Shown piece by piece: positions 17,610 to 25,754 of a stretch of DNA of 49,599 nt. The stretch covers positions 128,704 to 178,302 of the forward strand of contig SCUE01000028.1 of NCBI GenBank assembly GCA_004297775.1, given 5' to 3'. Source of the stretch: Chloroflexota bacterium. Lineage in GTDB: Bacteria; Chloroflexota; UBA6077; FW602-bin22. Numbering within the stretch: the first letter of the stretch is position 1; the number at the start of each line of letters is the position of its first letter. The position numbers and the translations under genes are program-made. The notes beneath the pieces were generated by a model. It had not been told where the DNA came from. It did no database searches and saw nothing but the letters and a program-made list of their open reading frames with translations.

Positions 17610-17619
17610 CGTTCGTCCT

Positions 17620-18603
17620 CTACTTCAGCGACTCAAGGTAATCGGCGAGCTTATCCGCGTCATCGGCGGTCAACGTCGCCAGTTTCGGCATCGCCGTACC
17701 CGGCTTCACCGAGGGCGGGTCGAGAATCCACTTGACGACATTCTCCTTCGAATTCGCCAATACTCCGGCGATCTGCGGCGCGGCGCCGAACTTGGACAAA
17801 ACCGGACCAACGGTCCCCGCCGAGACGCCCTGGATCGTGTGGCAAGCCGCGCACCCCTTCGAAAGGAAGAGAGCCTTGCCCGGTCCGCCCTCAGAGCCGA
17901 GCGACGCGCCACTCGCGACCGCGGTCGCCGCGGCCTTGGCCAGATTCTCCGCGCCGAGAACCTTCGGGACGTCCGCGAATTCCCCTCGCTGAATGAAATC
18001 GACGAGGTTCTCGATGTCCTGACTGTTGAGGGCGCCGCCCTCGGTGATTGACCACGACGGCATTGACGTATTCGCGCGGCCTCGTTCGATCACCTTGCGC
18101 AGGAAGTCGGTCTTCAACGCCATTTCTTCCTTCGACTTCGGACGGAGGTCGGGTCGACCGGCTAAGGGCGGCGCGAATGCGCTGTCGCCCTTGCGCGCGT
18201 CCAGGGGAACCGGTCCTCCCCGGCCCTGAATGCCGTGGCATCCAATGCACTGCTGTGAGTACAACAGCATTCCGCGGTGGGTCGATTGCTCCGACTGTCG
18301 ATCCGCCGCCGACGTCAGACGGCCCGGCTCAATCAAGGTGTAGATCCCGACCAGGACCGCGATGCCCGTAATCATCAGGCCGTTCAGCACAGCTTGACGG
18401 TCGGTATTCGACATCGCGCGTCGCCACGGGAAATCGAGCACGTTCGCGACGTAGAGGACGGCCGCCACGACGACGCCGACCAACAGAAGCGCGAGAAACG
18501 TGATCTGAATGAGATCCTCGGTGATAACCAGTCCCGAACCGCCGGACGACGCGGCCGGAGGCGGCGCCGCGCCGCCGGTGAGGATCACCAGAAAGTCGGT
18601 CAC
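17620..18603 (-). CDS. Membrane-anchored dihaem cytochrome c of the quinol oxidase complex
   Basis: Electron acceptor subunit passing electrons from the Rieske protein onward. The 327-residue protein has two N-terminal membrane helices (about 27-48 and 65-82). Two cytochrome c domains follow, with haem motifs CIGCH (about 120) and CAACH (about 253). Candidate Met ligands are in TSMPSW and TAMPKL. GTG 18603 lies 6 bases after the Rieske stop, with AAGGGA about 8 bases upstream. Longer frames upstream would overlap the Rieske gene heavily and were rejected. Confidence 0.9.
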   Translation of the reverse strand: MTDFLVILTGGAAPPPAASSGGSGLVITEDLIQITFLALLLVGVVVAAVLYVANVLDFPWRRAMSNTDRQAVLNGLMITGIAVLVGIYTLIEPGRLTSAADRQSEQSTHRGMLLYSQQCIGCHGIQGRGGPVPLDARKGDSAFAPPLAGRPDLRPKSKEEMALKTDFLRKVIERGRANTSMPSWSITEGGALNSQDIENLVDFIQRGEFADVPKVLGAENLAKAAATAVASGASLGSEGGPGKALFLSKGCAACHTIQGVSAGTVGPVLSKFGAAPQIAGVLANSKENVVKWILDPPSVKPGTAMPKLATLTADDADKLADYLESLK

Positions 18604-18608
18604 GACAT

Positions 18609-19148
18609 CTATCCCTTGAACGCCTGGGACGGATCGTAAGCCGCCCGCTGCGTGATCTTGCCAGTATCCACCAGCAGATTTCCGTTCTCGATCGAGATTG
18701 CCATCATGTCCATCGGGCGTGGCGCCGGACCGGCCTTGATGACACCGAAACGATCGTAGATCGAGCCGTGGCACGGGCAATTGAAGCGGCCCTTCGCCGC
18801 GAGACTGTCCTCGGTCGGATCATCCGGCTTCCACGGTACGACGCAGCCAAGGTGAGGGCATTTCTGGTAGAGCGCCAGGAACCCGTCCGGCGTGCGGGTC
18901 AGGTAGAACTTGCCTTCGCGAACGTACTTTGCGTCGCCAACCTTCAAGTCCTCCGGTTTTCCGGCCAGCACCTTGCCACCGAAGGTTCCGACGCGGAGCG
19001 GATAGTAGAAGCTGATGAAGCACCCCAGCGACTGACTGAAAATGGCGCCGAGGCTGCCGAGTACCGCCAATCGAAGGAACCAGCGACGCGTAATACCGAC
19101 CGGACCACCGACGACGTGCGGTGCTGCCTGCGCGATCTCGTGTGCCAA
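18609..19148 (-). CDS. Rieske iron-sulfur protein
   Basis: Takes one electron from quinol at the Qo site of the b6f-like complex. The 179-residue protein has a twin-arginine-type anchor (TRRWFLRLAVLGSLGA, near 20-35), then a Rieske fold with ligand motifs CPHLGC (about 97-102) and CPCHGS (about 124-129). TTG 19148 is chosen because AAGGAG, overlapping the subunit IV stop, lies 10 bases upstream. An in-frame ATG/GTG upstream (19193) would run into the neighbouring gene. Haem and iron-sulfur subunits follow directly in the operon. Confidence 0.9.
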   Translation of the reverse strand: MAHEIAQAAPHVVGGPVGITRRWFLRLAVLGSLGAIFSQSLGCFISFYYPLRVGTFGGKVLAGKPEDLKVGDAKYVREGKFYLTRTPDGFLALYQKCPHLGCVVPWKPDDPTEDSLAAKGRFNCPCHGSIYDRFGVIKAGPAPRPMDMMAISIENGNLLVDTGKITQRAAYDPSQAFKG

Positions 19149-19162
19149 GGCGCCGCGACTCC

Positions 19163-19963
19163 TTAGTGCAGGCCCGTGGTCGTGACGTCCCACGGCCAGA
19201 ACAGATGCATTCCTTCACCACGGAACGCGGTCCCACTCATCGTCAACACGATGTAGGTCGCGAAGAATCCGCTGAAGAGGGCAATCAAACAGTGTCGGGT
19301 ATCGGCCGCTGGCCAGATTCGCTTGACGACGACCACAAGCAGATGCGAGAGCCCGTACATCATCGCGATTGGAATCACGATCTCGATCACGACGGTCGGC
19401 GTCCCGAGCGGTTGCAGGACGCGGCGAACGCCGACGTACTCGTTGAACAGGATCATCGCGATGTTGAGAACCGTCGCGTAAACCATCGAGAACCAGGCGA
19501 TCGACTTCCCCATCGGCGATGTGAACCATCGGCCGGTCCCGATCGGCGTATTGTCAACGTACGGAATCGCCGCAAGCAGCGCCAGCGCGCCGCCCGGAAC
19601 AATCACGCCCGCCAGGGATGGGTGCATGTGCAGGAGGAGCTCCTGCAGATTCAAGAAGTACCATGGTGCCTTCGATGGGTTCGGCGTCGCGTCCGGATTC
19701 GCTAGAAGTGCGAGCGGCGCGTTGACGAGCGTGCCCAGCAGCAGAAGCATCAGAGTGAACACGAGCATCGCCACGAACTCGATCGAAACGAGTTGCGGCC
19801 ACACCATCACCATGTTCGTTTGCTTGCCCTGACCTGGCGAAGCCGCGGCCGGCTCACGTGCCTCTGACGTTCGCGCGAGTTCGAGCAACTTGTTGCCGGA
19901 CGCCGCGCCTCCGCCCTCGGCGGGTGACTCAACGTCGCCCGACCCGCCAGACCTTCGATCCAC
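19163..19963 (-). CDS. Cytochrome b, C-terminal part (subunit IV type)
   Basis: Forms part of the quinol oxidation site with cytochrome b6. The 266-residue protein has a polar N-terminal tail of about 50 residues, then several membrane helices. The Qo-site signature normally written PEWY or PDWY reads KAPWYFLNLQELL, so the acidic residue is replaced by Pro. It continues with helices carrying GGALALLAAIPYVD. GTG 19963 has GGGAGG 7 bases upstream. Its separation from cytochrome b6 marks a split cytochrome b, as in b6f and several menaquinol complexes. The hydrophilic extension is unusual in length. Confidence 0.88.
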   Translation of the reverse strand: MDRRSGGSGDVESPAEGGGAASGNKLLELARTSEAREPAAASPGQGKQTNMVMVWPQLVSIEFVAMLVFTLMLLLLGTLVNAPLALLANPDATPNPSKAPWYFLNLQELLLHMHPSLAGVIVPGGALALLAAIPYVDNTPIGTGRWFTSPMGKSIAWFSMVYATVLNIAMILFNEYVGVRRVLQPLGTPTVVIEIVIPIAMMYGLSHLLVVVVKRIWPAADTRHCLIALFSGFFATYIVLTMSGTAFRGEGMHLFWPWDVTTTGLH

Positions 19964-19990
19964 CGTGCTACCTCCCGAGACGCGCCAGAC

Positions 19991-20725
19991 TCAGAGCGGA
20001 CGCGAAATGCCGCCGTCCTTTCGAATACGCCAGAAGTGAACGAACATCAAGATCAACGCCACCGTCGGCAGTCCGATGACGTGCAGAGTGTAGAAGCGTA
20101 TGAGCGCGTTCTGACCCACCTCGTAGCCACCGATCAGTTCGAACCGAACCTCCGGCCCGATGAACGGCGTGTAGGCCGCCAGACCCGTTCCGACCGTGAT
20201 GGCCCAGAACGACAACTGGTCCCACGGCAACAGGTACCCGGAGAAGGACAACAGGAAGGTCACGAGCAAGAGCGAAACGCCGATCACCCAGTTGAACTCG
20301 CGCGGCGGCTTGTACGAGCCGGTGTAGAAGACCCGGCACATATGCAGAAAGACCGTGATCACCATGCCGTGTGCCGCCCATCGGTGAACGTTGCGCATCA
20401 ACATGCCAAAGTTCACCGCCGACTCGAGCGCCTTCATGTCCGTGTAGGCCCGGTTGATGTCCGGCACGTAGTAGAACATCAACAGGATACCCGTCAGCGA
20501 GAGCATCAGGAAGAGGAAAAACGACAGACCGCCAAGGCAAAACGTGTAGGTGACTTTGAGCGCGTGGGCAGGCAGACGCGTCGGATGAACGTGAAGGAAG
20601 AAATTGTTCATGACCGTCAGCGCCTTCGCGCGCGACGTCTCCGGCCAGCCTTGGCGGAAGAACGATCGCCACACTCGGCTATTGCGAACGGAGTGAGATA
20701 TTTCGTCGAAAGTGTATTGACGCAC
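19991..20725 (-). CDS. Cytochrome b6-type subunit of a quinol:cytochrome c oxidoreductase
   Basis: Carries the two b haems that recycle electrons across the membrane. The 244-residue protein has four helices with His ligands in RNVHRW/FLHMCR (14 apart) and TLHVIG/FVHFWR (15 apart), the b6 spacing. FCLGG (Cys about 63) matches the position of the Cys that holds haem ci in b6f. GTG 20725 is chosen because GAGGGG lies 6 bases upstream and a TTGACA/TAGTAT promoter precedes it. A longer start at 20833 lies upstream of that promoter. Confidence 0.9.
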   Translation of the reverse strand: MRQYTFDEISHSVRNSRVWRSFFRQGWPETSRAKALTVMNNFFLHVHPTRLPAHALKVTYTFCLGGLSFFLFLMLSLTGILLMFYYVPDINRAYTDMKALESAVNFGMLMRNVHRWAAHGMVITVFLHMCRVFYTGSYKPPREFNWVIGVSLLLVTFLLSFSGYLLPWDQLSFWAITVGTGLAAYTPFIGPEVRFELIGGYEVGQNALIRFYTLHVIGLPTVALILMFVHFWRIRKDGGISRPL

Positions 20726-20754
20726 CGCGGGCCCCTCGTGCGGGATAGCGAGGG

Positions 20755-20784
20755 ATACTATGGGCGGCTTCTTCGGGGTGTCAA
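20755..20784 (-). promoter_or_regulatory. Promoter of the b6f-like operon
   Basis: TTGACA (20784-20779), an 18-base spacer and TAGTAT (20760-20755), then a leader of about 23 bases with GAGGGG before GTG 20725. CCCC-GTGT-GGGG (20801-20812) lies upstream of the -35 and could be a regulator site. Confidence 0.65.
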
Positions 20785-20844
20785 GCGGAGTCAGGCCGCG
20801 CCCCGTGTGGGGAGCGTCCCGACAGCCCATCATCGCCCCTCGTC

Positions 20845-20850
20845 TATCAT
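20845..20850 (+). promoter_or_regulatory. -10 box of the histidine kinase gene (leaderless)
   Basis: TATCAT ends 6 bases before the GTG at 20857, so transcription should start on the start codon. Confidence 0.5.
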
Positions 20851-20856
20851 CCTCAA

Positions 20857-21930
20857 GTGGCGCGGTTACGCGCGATGCTGCTCGCGCTTCCCATCACATC
20901 GAAGATTCTCATCGCGAATACCGCCATCGTCGTTTCCGGTGCGATCGGCGGCACGTGGTTCACCCTCGCGATTGCACGAGGTCTCCGCGATGCCGATTAC
21001 TACGGTCTGGTCGCGTTGTTCGCCGGCCTGGGCGCCCTGGTCAGCGTTATCGTCAATTATTTGGTCCTGCGGGCCGCGTTCGCGCCGCTCCGTTCGCTTG
21101 AGGCCACTGTCACCGCGGTCCGAAATGGCGACGTGCTTGCTCGGGCGCCACATCTCGCGACGTCCGATCCCGCAATCGACAAGCTTCGCGAGACGCTGAA
21201 TGGGATGTTGGACGCGTTGGCCGGATATCGCGGCCAATTACGAGCAACATCGTCCAAAATCATCACAGCGCAGGAAGAAGAACGCCGGCGCATTTCGCGC
21301 GAATTGCACGACGAGACCGCCCAGGCGCTGACGTCGCTGCTGATCCGCCTACGCCTGGTCCAGAACGCGCGCACCCTTGAAGAGGCCCACCGTGAAATCG
21401 CCGAACTACGCGAGTTGACCGTGCAGACGATCGAAGAGGTTCGCAAGCTCGCGATCGAGCTACGCCCGACAACCCTTGACAACCTCGGTCTGGTTGCCGC
21501 GATCGAGTGGTACTGCCGCGACTATCGCGAGCGAATCGGCGCCACGATCGCCTTCGATGTTCACGGCACTCCGCGTCGGGTCCATCCAGAGATCGAATTG
21601 GTCGTCTATCGCGTCGCCCAGGAAGCCCTGACCAACATCGCCCGGCACGCGGGCGCCTCCGAAGCCAGTGTCGTTCTGGCGTTTTCGGACGATTCACTCG
21701 AAATGAGGATCCGCGACAACGGCATCGGATTCGATCCGTCATCCATCGACGAGCGCGAGGAGCGCGGACTCGGTCTCTTCGGAATGCGAGAACGAGTCGA
21801 ATTGGTTGGCGGCTCATTCTCGATCCGTGGCGGTCCTGGAATCGGCACCGTACTTGTCATGCGTGTCCCGTCGATCGTCTGGGGCGACCGCCGACTCGGG
21901 CTCGATTCGGTTCCGACGGCCATAGGGTGA
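20857..21930 (+). CDS. NarL-type sensor histidine kinase
   Basis: Autophosphorylates on His and passes phosphate to the next gene's product. The 357-residue protein has two membrane helices (about 13-38 and 46-68) with almost no external loop, a HAMP-like linker, a HisKA_3 box RRRISRELHDETAQALTSLL (about 147-166) and an HATPase domain (RVAQEALTNIARHAGA, DNGIGFD, GLGLFGMRERVELVGG). A short external loop suggests it senses membrane or redox state. It is divergent from the quinol oxidase operon with 131 bases between, so regulation of that operon is plausible but unproven. Confidence 0.9.
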   Translation: MARLRAMLLALPITSKILIANTAIVVSGAIGGTWFTLAIARGLRDADYYGLVALFAGLGALVSVIVNYLVLRAAFAPLRSLEATVTAVRNGDVLARAPHLATSDPAIDKLRETLNGMLDALAGYRGQLRATSSKIITAQEEERRRISRELHDETAQALTSLLIRLRLVQNARTLEEAHREIAELRELTVQTIEEVRKLAIELRPTTLDNLGLVAAIEWYCRDYRERIGATIAFDVHGTPRRVHPEIELVVYRVAQEALTNIARHAGASEASVVLAFSDDSLEMRIRDNGIGFDPSSIDEREERGLGLFGMRERVELVGGSFSIRGGPGIGTVLVMRVPSIVWGDRRLGLDSVPTAIG

Positions 21931-22586
21931 CCGATCGGATTCGCATCGTCCTGGCCGACGATCACGCCGTCCTTCGTGCTGGTCTGCGCGCCCTGCTCAA
22001 TGCTGAGCCGGACATGGTCGTCGTCGGCGAGGCCGCGAACGGACGCGAGGCCGTCGATCGCGCGGTGGAGATCCGTCCCGACGTCATCGTGATGGATCTT
22101 TCGATGCCCATCCTCGGAGGACTCGAGGCAACCCGCGAAATCGCGCAAAAGGCGCCCGAGACGCGCGTCCTGGTGCTGACCGTGCACGCGGAACAGCAAT
22201 ATCTGCTGCCGGTCCTCCAGGCTGGCAGCGCTGGCTACGTCTTGAAGCAGGCGGCCGACACCGAGTTGATCGCGGCGATCCGCATGGTCCATCGCGGAGA
22301 GGTCTTTCTCTATCCGACCGCCGCGAACGTCCTGCTCGAAGACTACCGAAAGCGCGTCTCGGCGAATGGCGAAAAGTACGATGGCCTCTCGGAACGAGAA
22401 CGTGAAGTCCTGAAGCTGACCGCCGAGGGGTTCTCCTCCCCGGAGATCGCGGATCGACTCATCATCAGCGCCAAGACAGTGGACACGTACCGACAACGAA
22501 TCATGGACAAGCTGGCAATCCGACATCGCTCCCAGCTAATTCAGTACGCGCTGCGTAAGGGATTGCTGACGGCATCGGGCGACTGA
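21927..22586 (+). CDS. NarL/FixJ family response regulator
   Basis: DNA-binding partner of the preceding kinase. The 219-residue protein has a receiver domain (phosphorylated Asp in VIVMDLSMP, about 55; Lys in GYVLKQAA) and a LuxR-type helix-turn-helix (LSEREREVLKLTAEGFSSPEIADRL... KTVDTYRQRIMDKL). GTG 21927 overlaps the kinase stop in GTGA. Long upstream reading in the same frame is a shadow of the kinase gene. The TGA stop at 22584 is followed in the same frame by an open MFS transporter frame. Confidence 0.93.
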   Translation: MTDRIRIVLADDHAVLRAGLRALLNAEPDMVVVGEAANGREAVDRAVEIRPDVIVMDLSMPILGGLEATREIAQKAPETRVLVLTVHAEQQYLLPVLQAGSAGYVLKQAADTELIAAIRMVHRGEVFLYPTAANVLLEDYRKRVSANGEKYDGLSEREREVLKLTAEGFSSPEIADRLIISAKTVDTYRQRIMDKLAIRHRSQLIQYALRKGLLTASGD

Positions 22587-22589
22587 GCC

Positions 22590-23720
22590 ATCCACACCCT
22601 TCTCCGCCGCGACTTCATCGCGCTGTGGCTGAGCGGATTCTTCACGCTGGCGAGCTTCTTCCTGATCCTGACAGTCATTCCGAATCTGGCCCTCGATCTC
22701 GGCGGGCACGAGTCGGAAGTCGGACTGGCGCTCGGCGTCTTCGCGCTGTCGGCGATGTGCGCTCGACCGTTCGTTGGCTGGCGGCTTGATCGCGATCGGC
22801 GCGTCGTCATTCACATCCTCGGCTCGCTCGTTTTCGTGACTGCCTCGCTGGCATACATCGCGGTTGGCTCTATCGGCGCGCTCCTCATCGTCCGGGCGTA
22901 TCACGGTCTCGGTATCGCACTGTCGGCGACCGCGCTCCCGTCGCTGGCCGATCATCTGGCCCTGCCCGGGCGCCGTGGTGAGGCAATCGCCCTCCAGGCG
23001 ACCTCCCAGGTCGTCGCGGCGGCGGCAATGCCCGCGATTGGCTCCTATATCGCTGCCATCTGGGGCACGACCGCGTTGTTCGCGGTCTGCGCCGCGGCCG
23101 GCGCGCTCGGCGCCGCCGTCGCGCTCGCAATTCGTGAGCGCCCATCACCGCGCGAAGTCGGTCCTCCTCGCCCGTTCTTTGAGAAGGACGCCGTGCCATC
23201 GGGCTTGGTTATGGTCGGACTGCAGATCAGCTATGGCACAATCGTATCCTTTGTGCCTATCCAGGCGGCGCGCGTCGGGCTGGCGAACCCGGGGTGGTTC
23301 TTTGCCGGGTTGCACCTCGCGATGCTGGTCGGCCAGGTTATTGGCGGGCGCGCCTCCGATCGCCACGGTCGTGCCGCCGTGTTGGTTCCGGCGCTACTGC
23401 AGTGCGCCGTCGGAGTAGCGCTCATTCCCCTGATGCCTGGCACTCTGCTCCTGCTGCCAGCTGTATGCATCGGCATTGGGATGGGCGCGGCGATACCGAC
23501 ATTGTTCGCGGTGGCGGTCGATCGTTCGAGGCCAGAAAGGTCCGGCGCGGCGCTCGGCACTCTCGGAATGCTCCTGGAACTGGGTATCGGCGGAGGTTCG
23601 ATCGCAGCCGGTATCGTCGGACAAGCAATGGGACTCGACGCCGCATTCCTCATCGCGGCGGCGATCGCGGTGGTCGCGGCCATGGGCGCGCTCGCGCTTC
23701 GCGGCACTTCGACGCGTTGA
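22590..23720 (+). CDS. MFS transporter lacking a standard start codon
   Basis: Twelve-helix major facilitator, probably a small-molecule exporter. Family features include LLRRDFIALWLSGFF at the N-terminus and RPFVGWRLDR, the loop A-like motif. The frame follows the response regulator TGA directly, with no ATG, GTG or TTG until 22755, which lies beyond the first helix and half of the second. The expected start position carries ATC (22590, ATC CAC ACC CTT). The protein would be about 376 residues from there. Readthrough of the TGA, a rare ATC start, or a base error are all possible. Substrate unknown. Confidence 0.75.
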   Translation: MHTLLRRDFIALWLSGFFTLASFFLILTVIPNLALDLGGHESEVGLALGVFALSAMCARPFVGWRLDRDRRVVIHILGSLVFVTASLAYIAVGSIGALLIVRAYHGLGIALSATALPSLADHLALPGRRGEAIALQATSQVVAAAAMPAIGSYIAAIWGTTALFAVCAAAGALGAAVALAIRERPSPREVGPPRPFFEKDAVPSGLVMVGLQISYGTIVSFVPIQAARVGLANPGWFFAGLHLAMLVGQVIGGRASDRHGRAAVLVPALLQCAVGVALIPLMPGTLLLLPAVCIGIGMGAAIPTLFAVAVDRSRPERSGAALGTLGMLLELGIGGGSIAAGIVGQAMGLDAAFLIAAAIAVVAAMGALALRGTSTR

Positions 23721-23736
23721 CGGGCCGGGACGCGCG

Positions 23737-23745
23737 TGCTAAGTT
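23737..23745 (+). promoter_or_regulatory. Extended -10 of the RlpA/LysM gene (leaderless)
   Basis: TGC TAAGTT ends 7 bases before the ATG at 23753. Confidence 0.55.
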
Positions 23746-23752
23746 GGTGCAA

Positions 23753-24532
23753 ATGCCGCTCGGGCGATACATTAGCCGCGCCGCCATACCGATGGCCGCC
23801 GCGCTCGCGCTCCTCTCCGTAACCGCGAGCGCCGTTGGCGCGGAGCCCGGATACGCAACCTGGTATGGGCCCGGATTCAATGGCAACCGCATGGCGAACG
23901 GCCAGATTTTCGACGAGGACGACCCGACGACCACGGCCTCGAATCAATATCCATTCGGCACCTGGCTGAAAGTGACGAATCCGCTCAATGGGCGAAGCGT
24001 GACCGTCCAGGTACGCGACCGCGGCGGGTTCAACCACGCACTCGATCTATCGAAGGCCGCGTTCTTCGCCCTCTCGCCGCCGAATTCGTGGGGCTTCGCC
24101 GTTGAGTACGCCGTCGTCGATGGCCCCGGGTCAGCGCCTCGCGAGATACCGGGCCGGGACACGCCGCGACCGACACCGACCGCGACTCCAGCCGTTTCCG
24201 CGCCCGTTCGCGTCTCGACGCCAGCTGTGCGTGACGCGCCAACCGAGCATGTCGTTGAAGCGGGTCAGACGCTACGCGCCATCGCGGCCTTACACGACAC
24301 GACCGTCACCAGTCTCGTCGAATGGAACGACATCCAGGATCCCGACCTCGTCGGCGTCGGACAGAGGTTGCGCTTGCGCGCTCCCGTGCGCTCGTACATC
24401 GTGAGGCGTGGCGACACCGTCTATGGGATCGCGCGGCAGTTTGGCGTTTTACCAGCCACAGTTGTCGAGCTGAACAAGTTCGACAACCCGGACGCCCTTT
24501 CGATCGATCAGGAGATCGCGATACCGGGCTAA
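23753..24532 (+). CDS. Secreted RlpA-like and double LysM cell-wall protein
   Basis: The 259-residue product has a signal peptide (about 1-29, ending ASAVGA), then an RlpA-type double-psi beta-barrel (about 30-125: GYATWYGPGFNGNRMANGQ, VQVRDRGGF). A Pro/Thr-rich linker with PTPTATP follows, and two LysM repeats (EAGQTLRAIAALH and RRGDTVYGIARQFG) bind peptidoglycan. RlpA relatives cut or bind denuded glycan strands. In the visible barrel the usual catalytic Asp of the DRG motif is kept. ATG 23753 follows an extended -10 box by 7 bases. Confidence 0.87.
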   Translation: MPLGRYISRAAIPMAAALALLSVTASAVGAEPGYATWYGPGFNGNRMANGQIFDEDDPTTTASNQYPFGTWLKVTNPLNGRSVTVQVRDRGGFNHALDLSKAAFFALSPPNSWGFAVEYAVVDGPGSAPREIPGRDTPRPTPTATPAVSAPVRVSTPAVRDAPTEHVVEAGQTLRAIAALHDTTVTSLVEWNDIQDPDLVGVGQRLRLRAPVRSYIVRRGDTVYGIARQFGVLPATVVELNKFDNPDALSIDQEIAIPG

Positions 24533-24541
24533 CTGGCCCGG
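24524..24541. terminator. Hairpin across the stop codon
   Basis: CCGGGC, loop TAACTG, GCCCGG. The stop codon TAA forms the start of the loop. There is no T-run, so terminator function is uncertain. Confidence 0.4.
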
Positions 24542-24576
24542 CTCTCCGTCCGGTGGCCGGCATCGAGAGGCTGCGC

Positions 24577-24582
24577 TACCAT
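24577..24582 (+). promoter_or_regulatory. Possible -10 of the SelA-fold gene
   Basis: TACCAT, preceded by GCGC, lies 19 bases before GTG 24602; GGGGAG (24588-24593) is the Shine-Dalgarno. Confidence 0.35.
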
Positions 24583-24601
24583 CCGCCGGGGAGCGGACAC
24601 C

Positions 24602-25750
24602 GTGCAAACTCAGGCGAGCGACATCTATTCGGACCTCGGCCTTCGACGGGTCATTAATGCCGCCGCGACGCTCACGCGCCTGGGCGGATCTCTCATGCCG
24701 CGTCCGGTTCTCGACGCCATGATGGCCGCGGCGCGTTCGTATATCGATCTGCCGGAGTTGCAGCGACGAGCCGGCGAGAAGCTCGCCCGTATGACGCGCA
24801 ACGAGGCTGCCTATGTGTCATCCGGCGCCGCCGCGGGATTGACGCTCTCGACTGCCGCCTGCATCACCGGCACCGATCCGGCCAAGATCGCCCGTTTGCC
24901 AAACGACCTAGTCGGTCTGAAGAACGAGGTCGTCATCCACCGCTGCCAACGCAATGGATACGACCACGCCGTGCGGCAGACCGGGGTAACTCTGGTCGAG
25001 ATCGGGATGCACGGGATCACCCACCCGTGGGAACTCGAGTCCGCGATCAATGAGCGAACCGCCGCCGTTGTCTACTTCGCCGGGGCGAATTTCGAGAAGG
25101 GCGCCCTGCCACTCGCGACCGTCGTCGGCATCGCCCACGCGCGCTCGGTCCCGGTCATCGTCGACGGCGCGGCGCAGATTCCGCCGATCGCAAACCTCTG
25201 GAACTACACCGAAGCGGGCGCGGACTTGGCGGTATTCAGCGGCGGCAAGGCCTTGCGCGGTCCGCAGTCCTCCGGCCTCATCGTCGGCCGCGCCGACTTG
25301 ATCGAGGCGATTCGCCTGAACGGACCGCCGAATGCGGCGATCGGACGCCCGATGAAATGCGGCAAGGAAGAAATCGCCGGCCTCGTGGCGGCGGTCGAGT
25401 TCTATCTCGGCCAGGATGAACCCGCTCTCATCCAACGGTACGAACGCCAGGTCGCGCGGGTGGTCGACGCGATGGCCGGAATCGCCGGTGTCACGGCGCG
25501 GCGCGATTTCCCGAGCGAAGCCGGACAGCCGATGCCGCGGGCGCTGATCGTCTTCGATAGCGCGGCGCTCGGCGTCGATCGCGATGAAGTCGTTCGCCGT
25601 CTCGGCGAAGGAGATCCGTACGTGGAGGTCGCCAAGTCCGCAACCGACGGCATCTTCGTCAACCCGCAGACCCTCGCGGACGGTGAGGAGGATATCGTGA
25701 TCGAACGGATTCACCAGGCGCTCGGACGCGCGCGCCGGCACGGCGGCTGA
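24602..25750 (+). CDS. SelA-fold PLP-dependent enzyme (aminotransferase-like)
   Basis: The 382-residue protein belongs to the fold-type I PLP family related to SelA and D-glucosaminate-6-phosphate ammonia-lyase. The N-terminus YSDLGLRRVINAAATLTRLGG is characteristic. The PLP Lys is in FSGGKALRGPQSSG (about 223), and Asp in VIVDGAAQIPP pairs with the ring nitrogen. It does not look like true SelA: shorter, and no other selenocysteine genes are nearby. GTG 24602 has GGGGAG 8 bases upstream. It is followed by prs after 4 bases, so both are probably co-transcribed, though a functional link is not clear. Confidence 0.82.
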   Translation: MQTQASDIYSDLGLRRVINAAATLTRLGGSLMPRPVLDAMMAAARSYIDLPELQRRAGEKLARMTRNEAAYVSSGAAAGLTLSTAACITGTDPAKIARLPNDLVGLKNEVVIHRCQRNGYDHAVRQTGVTLVEIGMHGITHPWELESAINERTAAVVYFAGANFEKGALPLATVVGIAHARSVPVIVDGAAQIPPIANLWNYTEAGADLAVFSGGKALRGPQSSGLIVGRADLIEAIRLNGPPNAAIGRPMKCGKEEIAGLVAAVEFYLGQDEPALIQRYERQVARVVDAMAGIAGVTARRDFPSEAGQPMPRALIVFDSAALGVDRDEVVRRLGEGDPYVEVAKSATDGIFVNPQTLADGEEDIVIERIHQALGRARRHGG

Positions 25751-25754
25751 ACCC

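Noticed and set aside
20036..21199. 387-codon plus-strand frame across cytochrome b6 and the sensor kinase
   Set aside because: It crosses two well-supported genes and their promoters, and its product is Arg/His-rich with no domain.
22584..22586. TGA read as selenocysteine or tryptophan
   Set aside because: No SECIS-like hairpin was seen, and TGA ends many other genes here normally, so recoding is less likely than an odd start codon.
23294..23752. Longer start for the RlpA/LysM gene inside the MFS gene
   Set aside because: The upstream part is a shadow of the transporter gene; the signal peptide and -10 box place the start at 23753.
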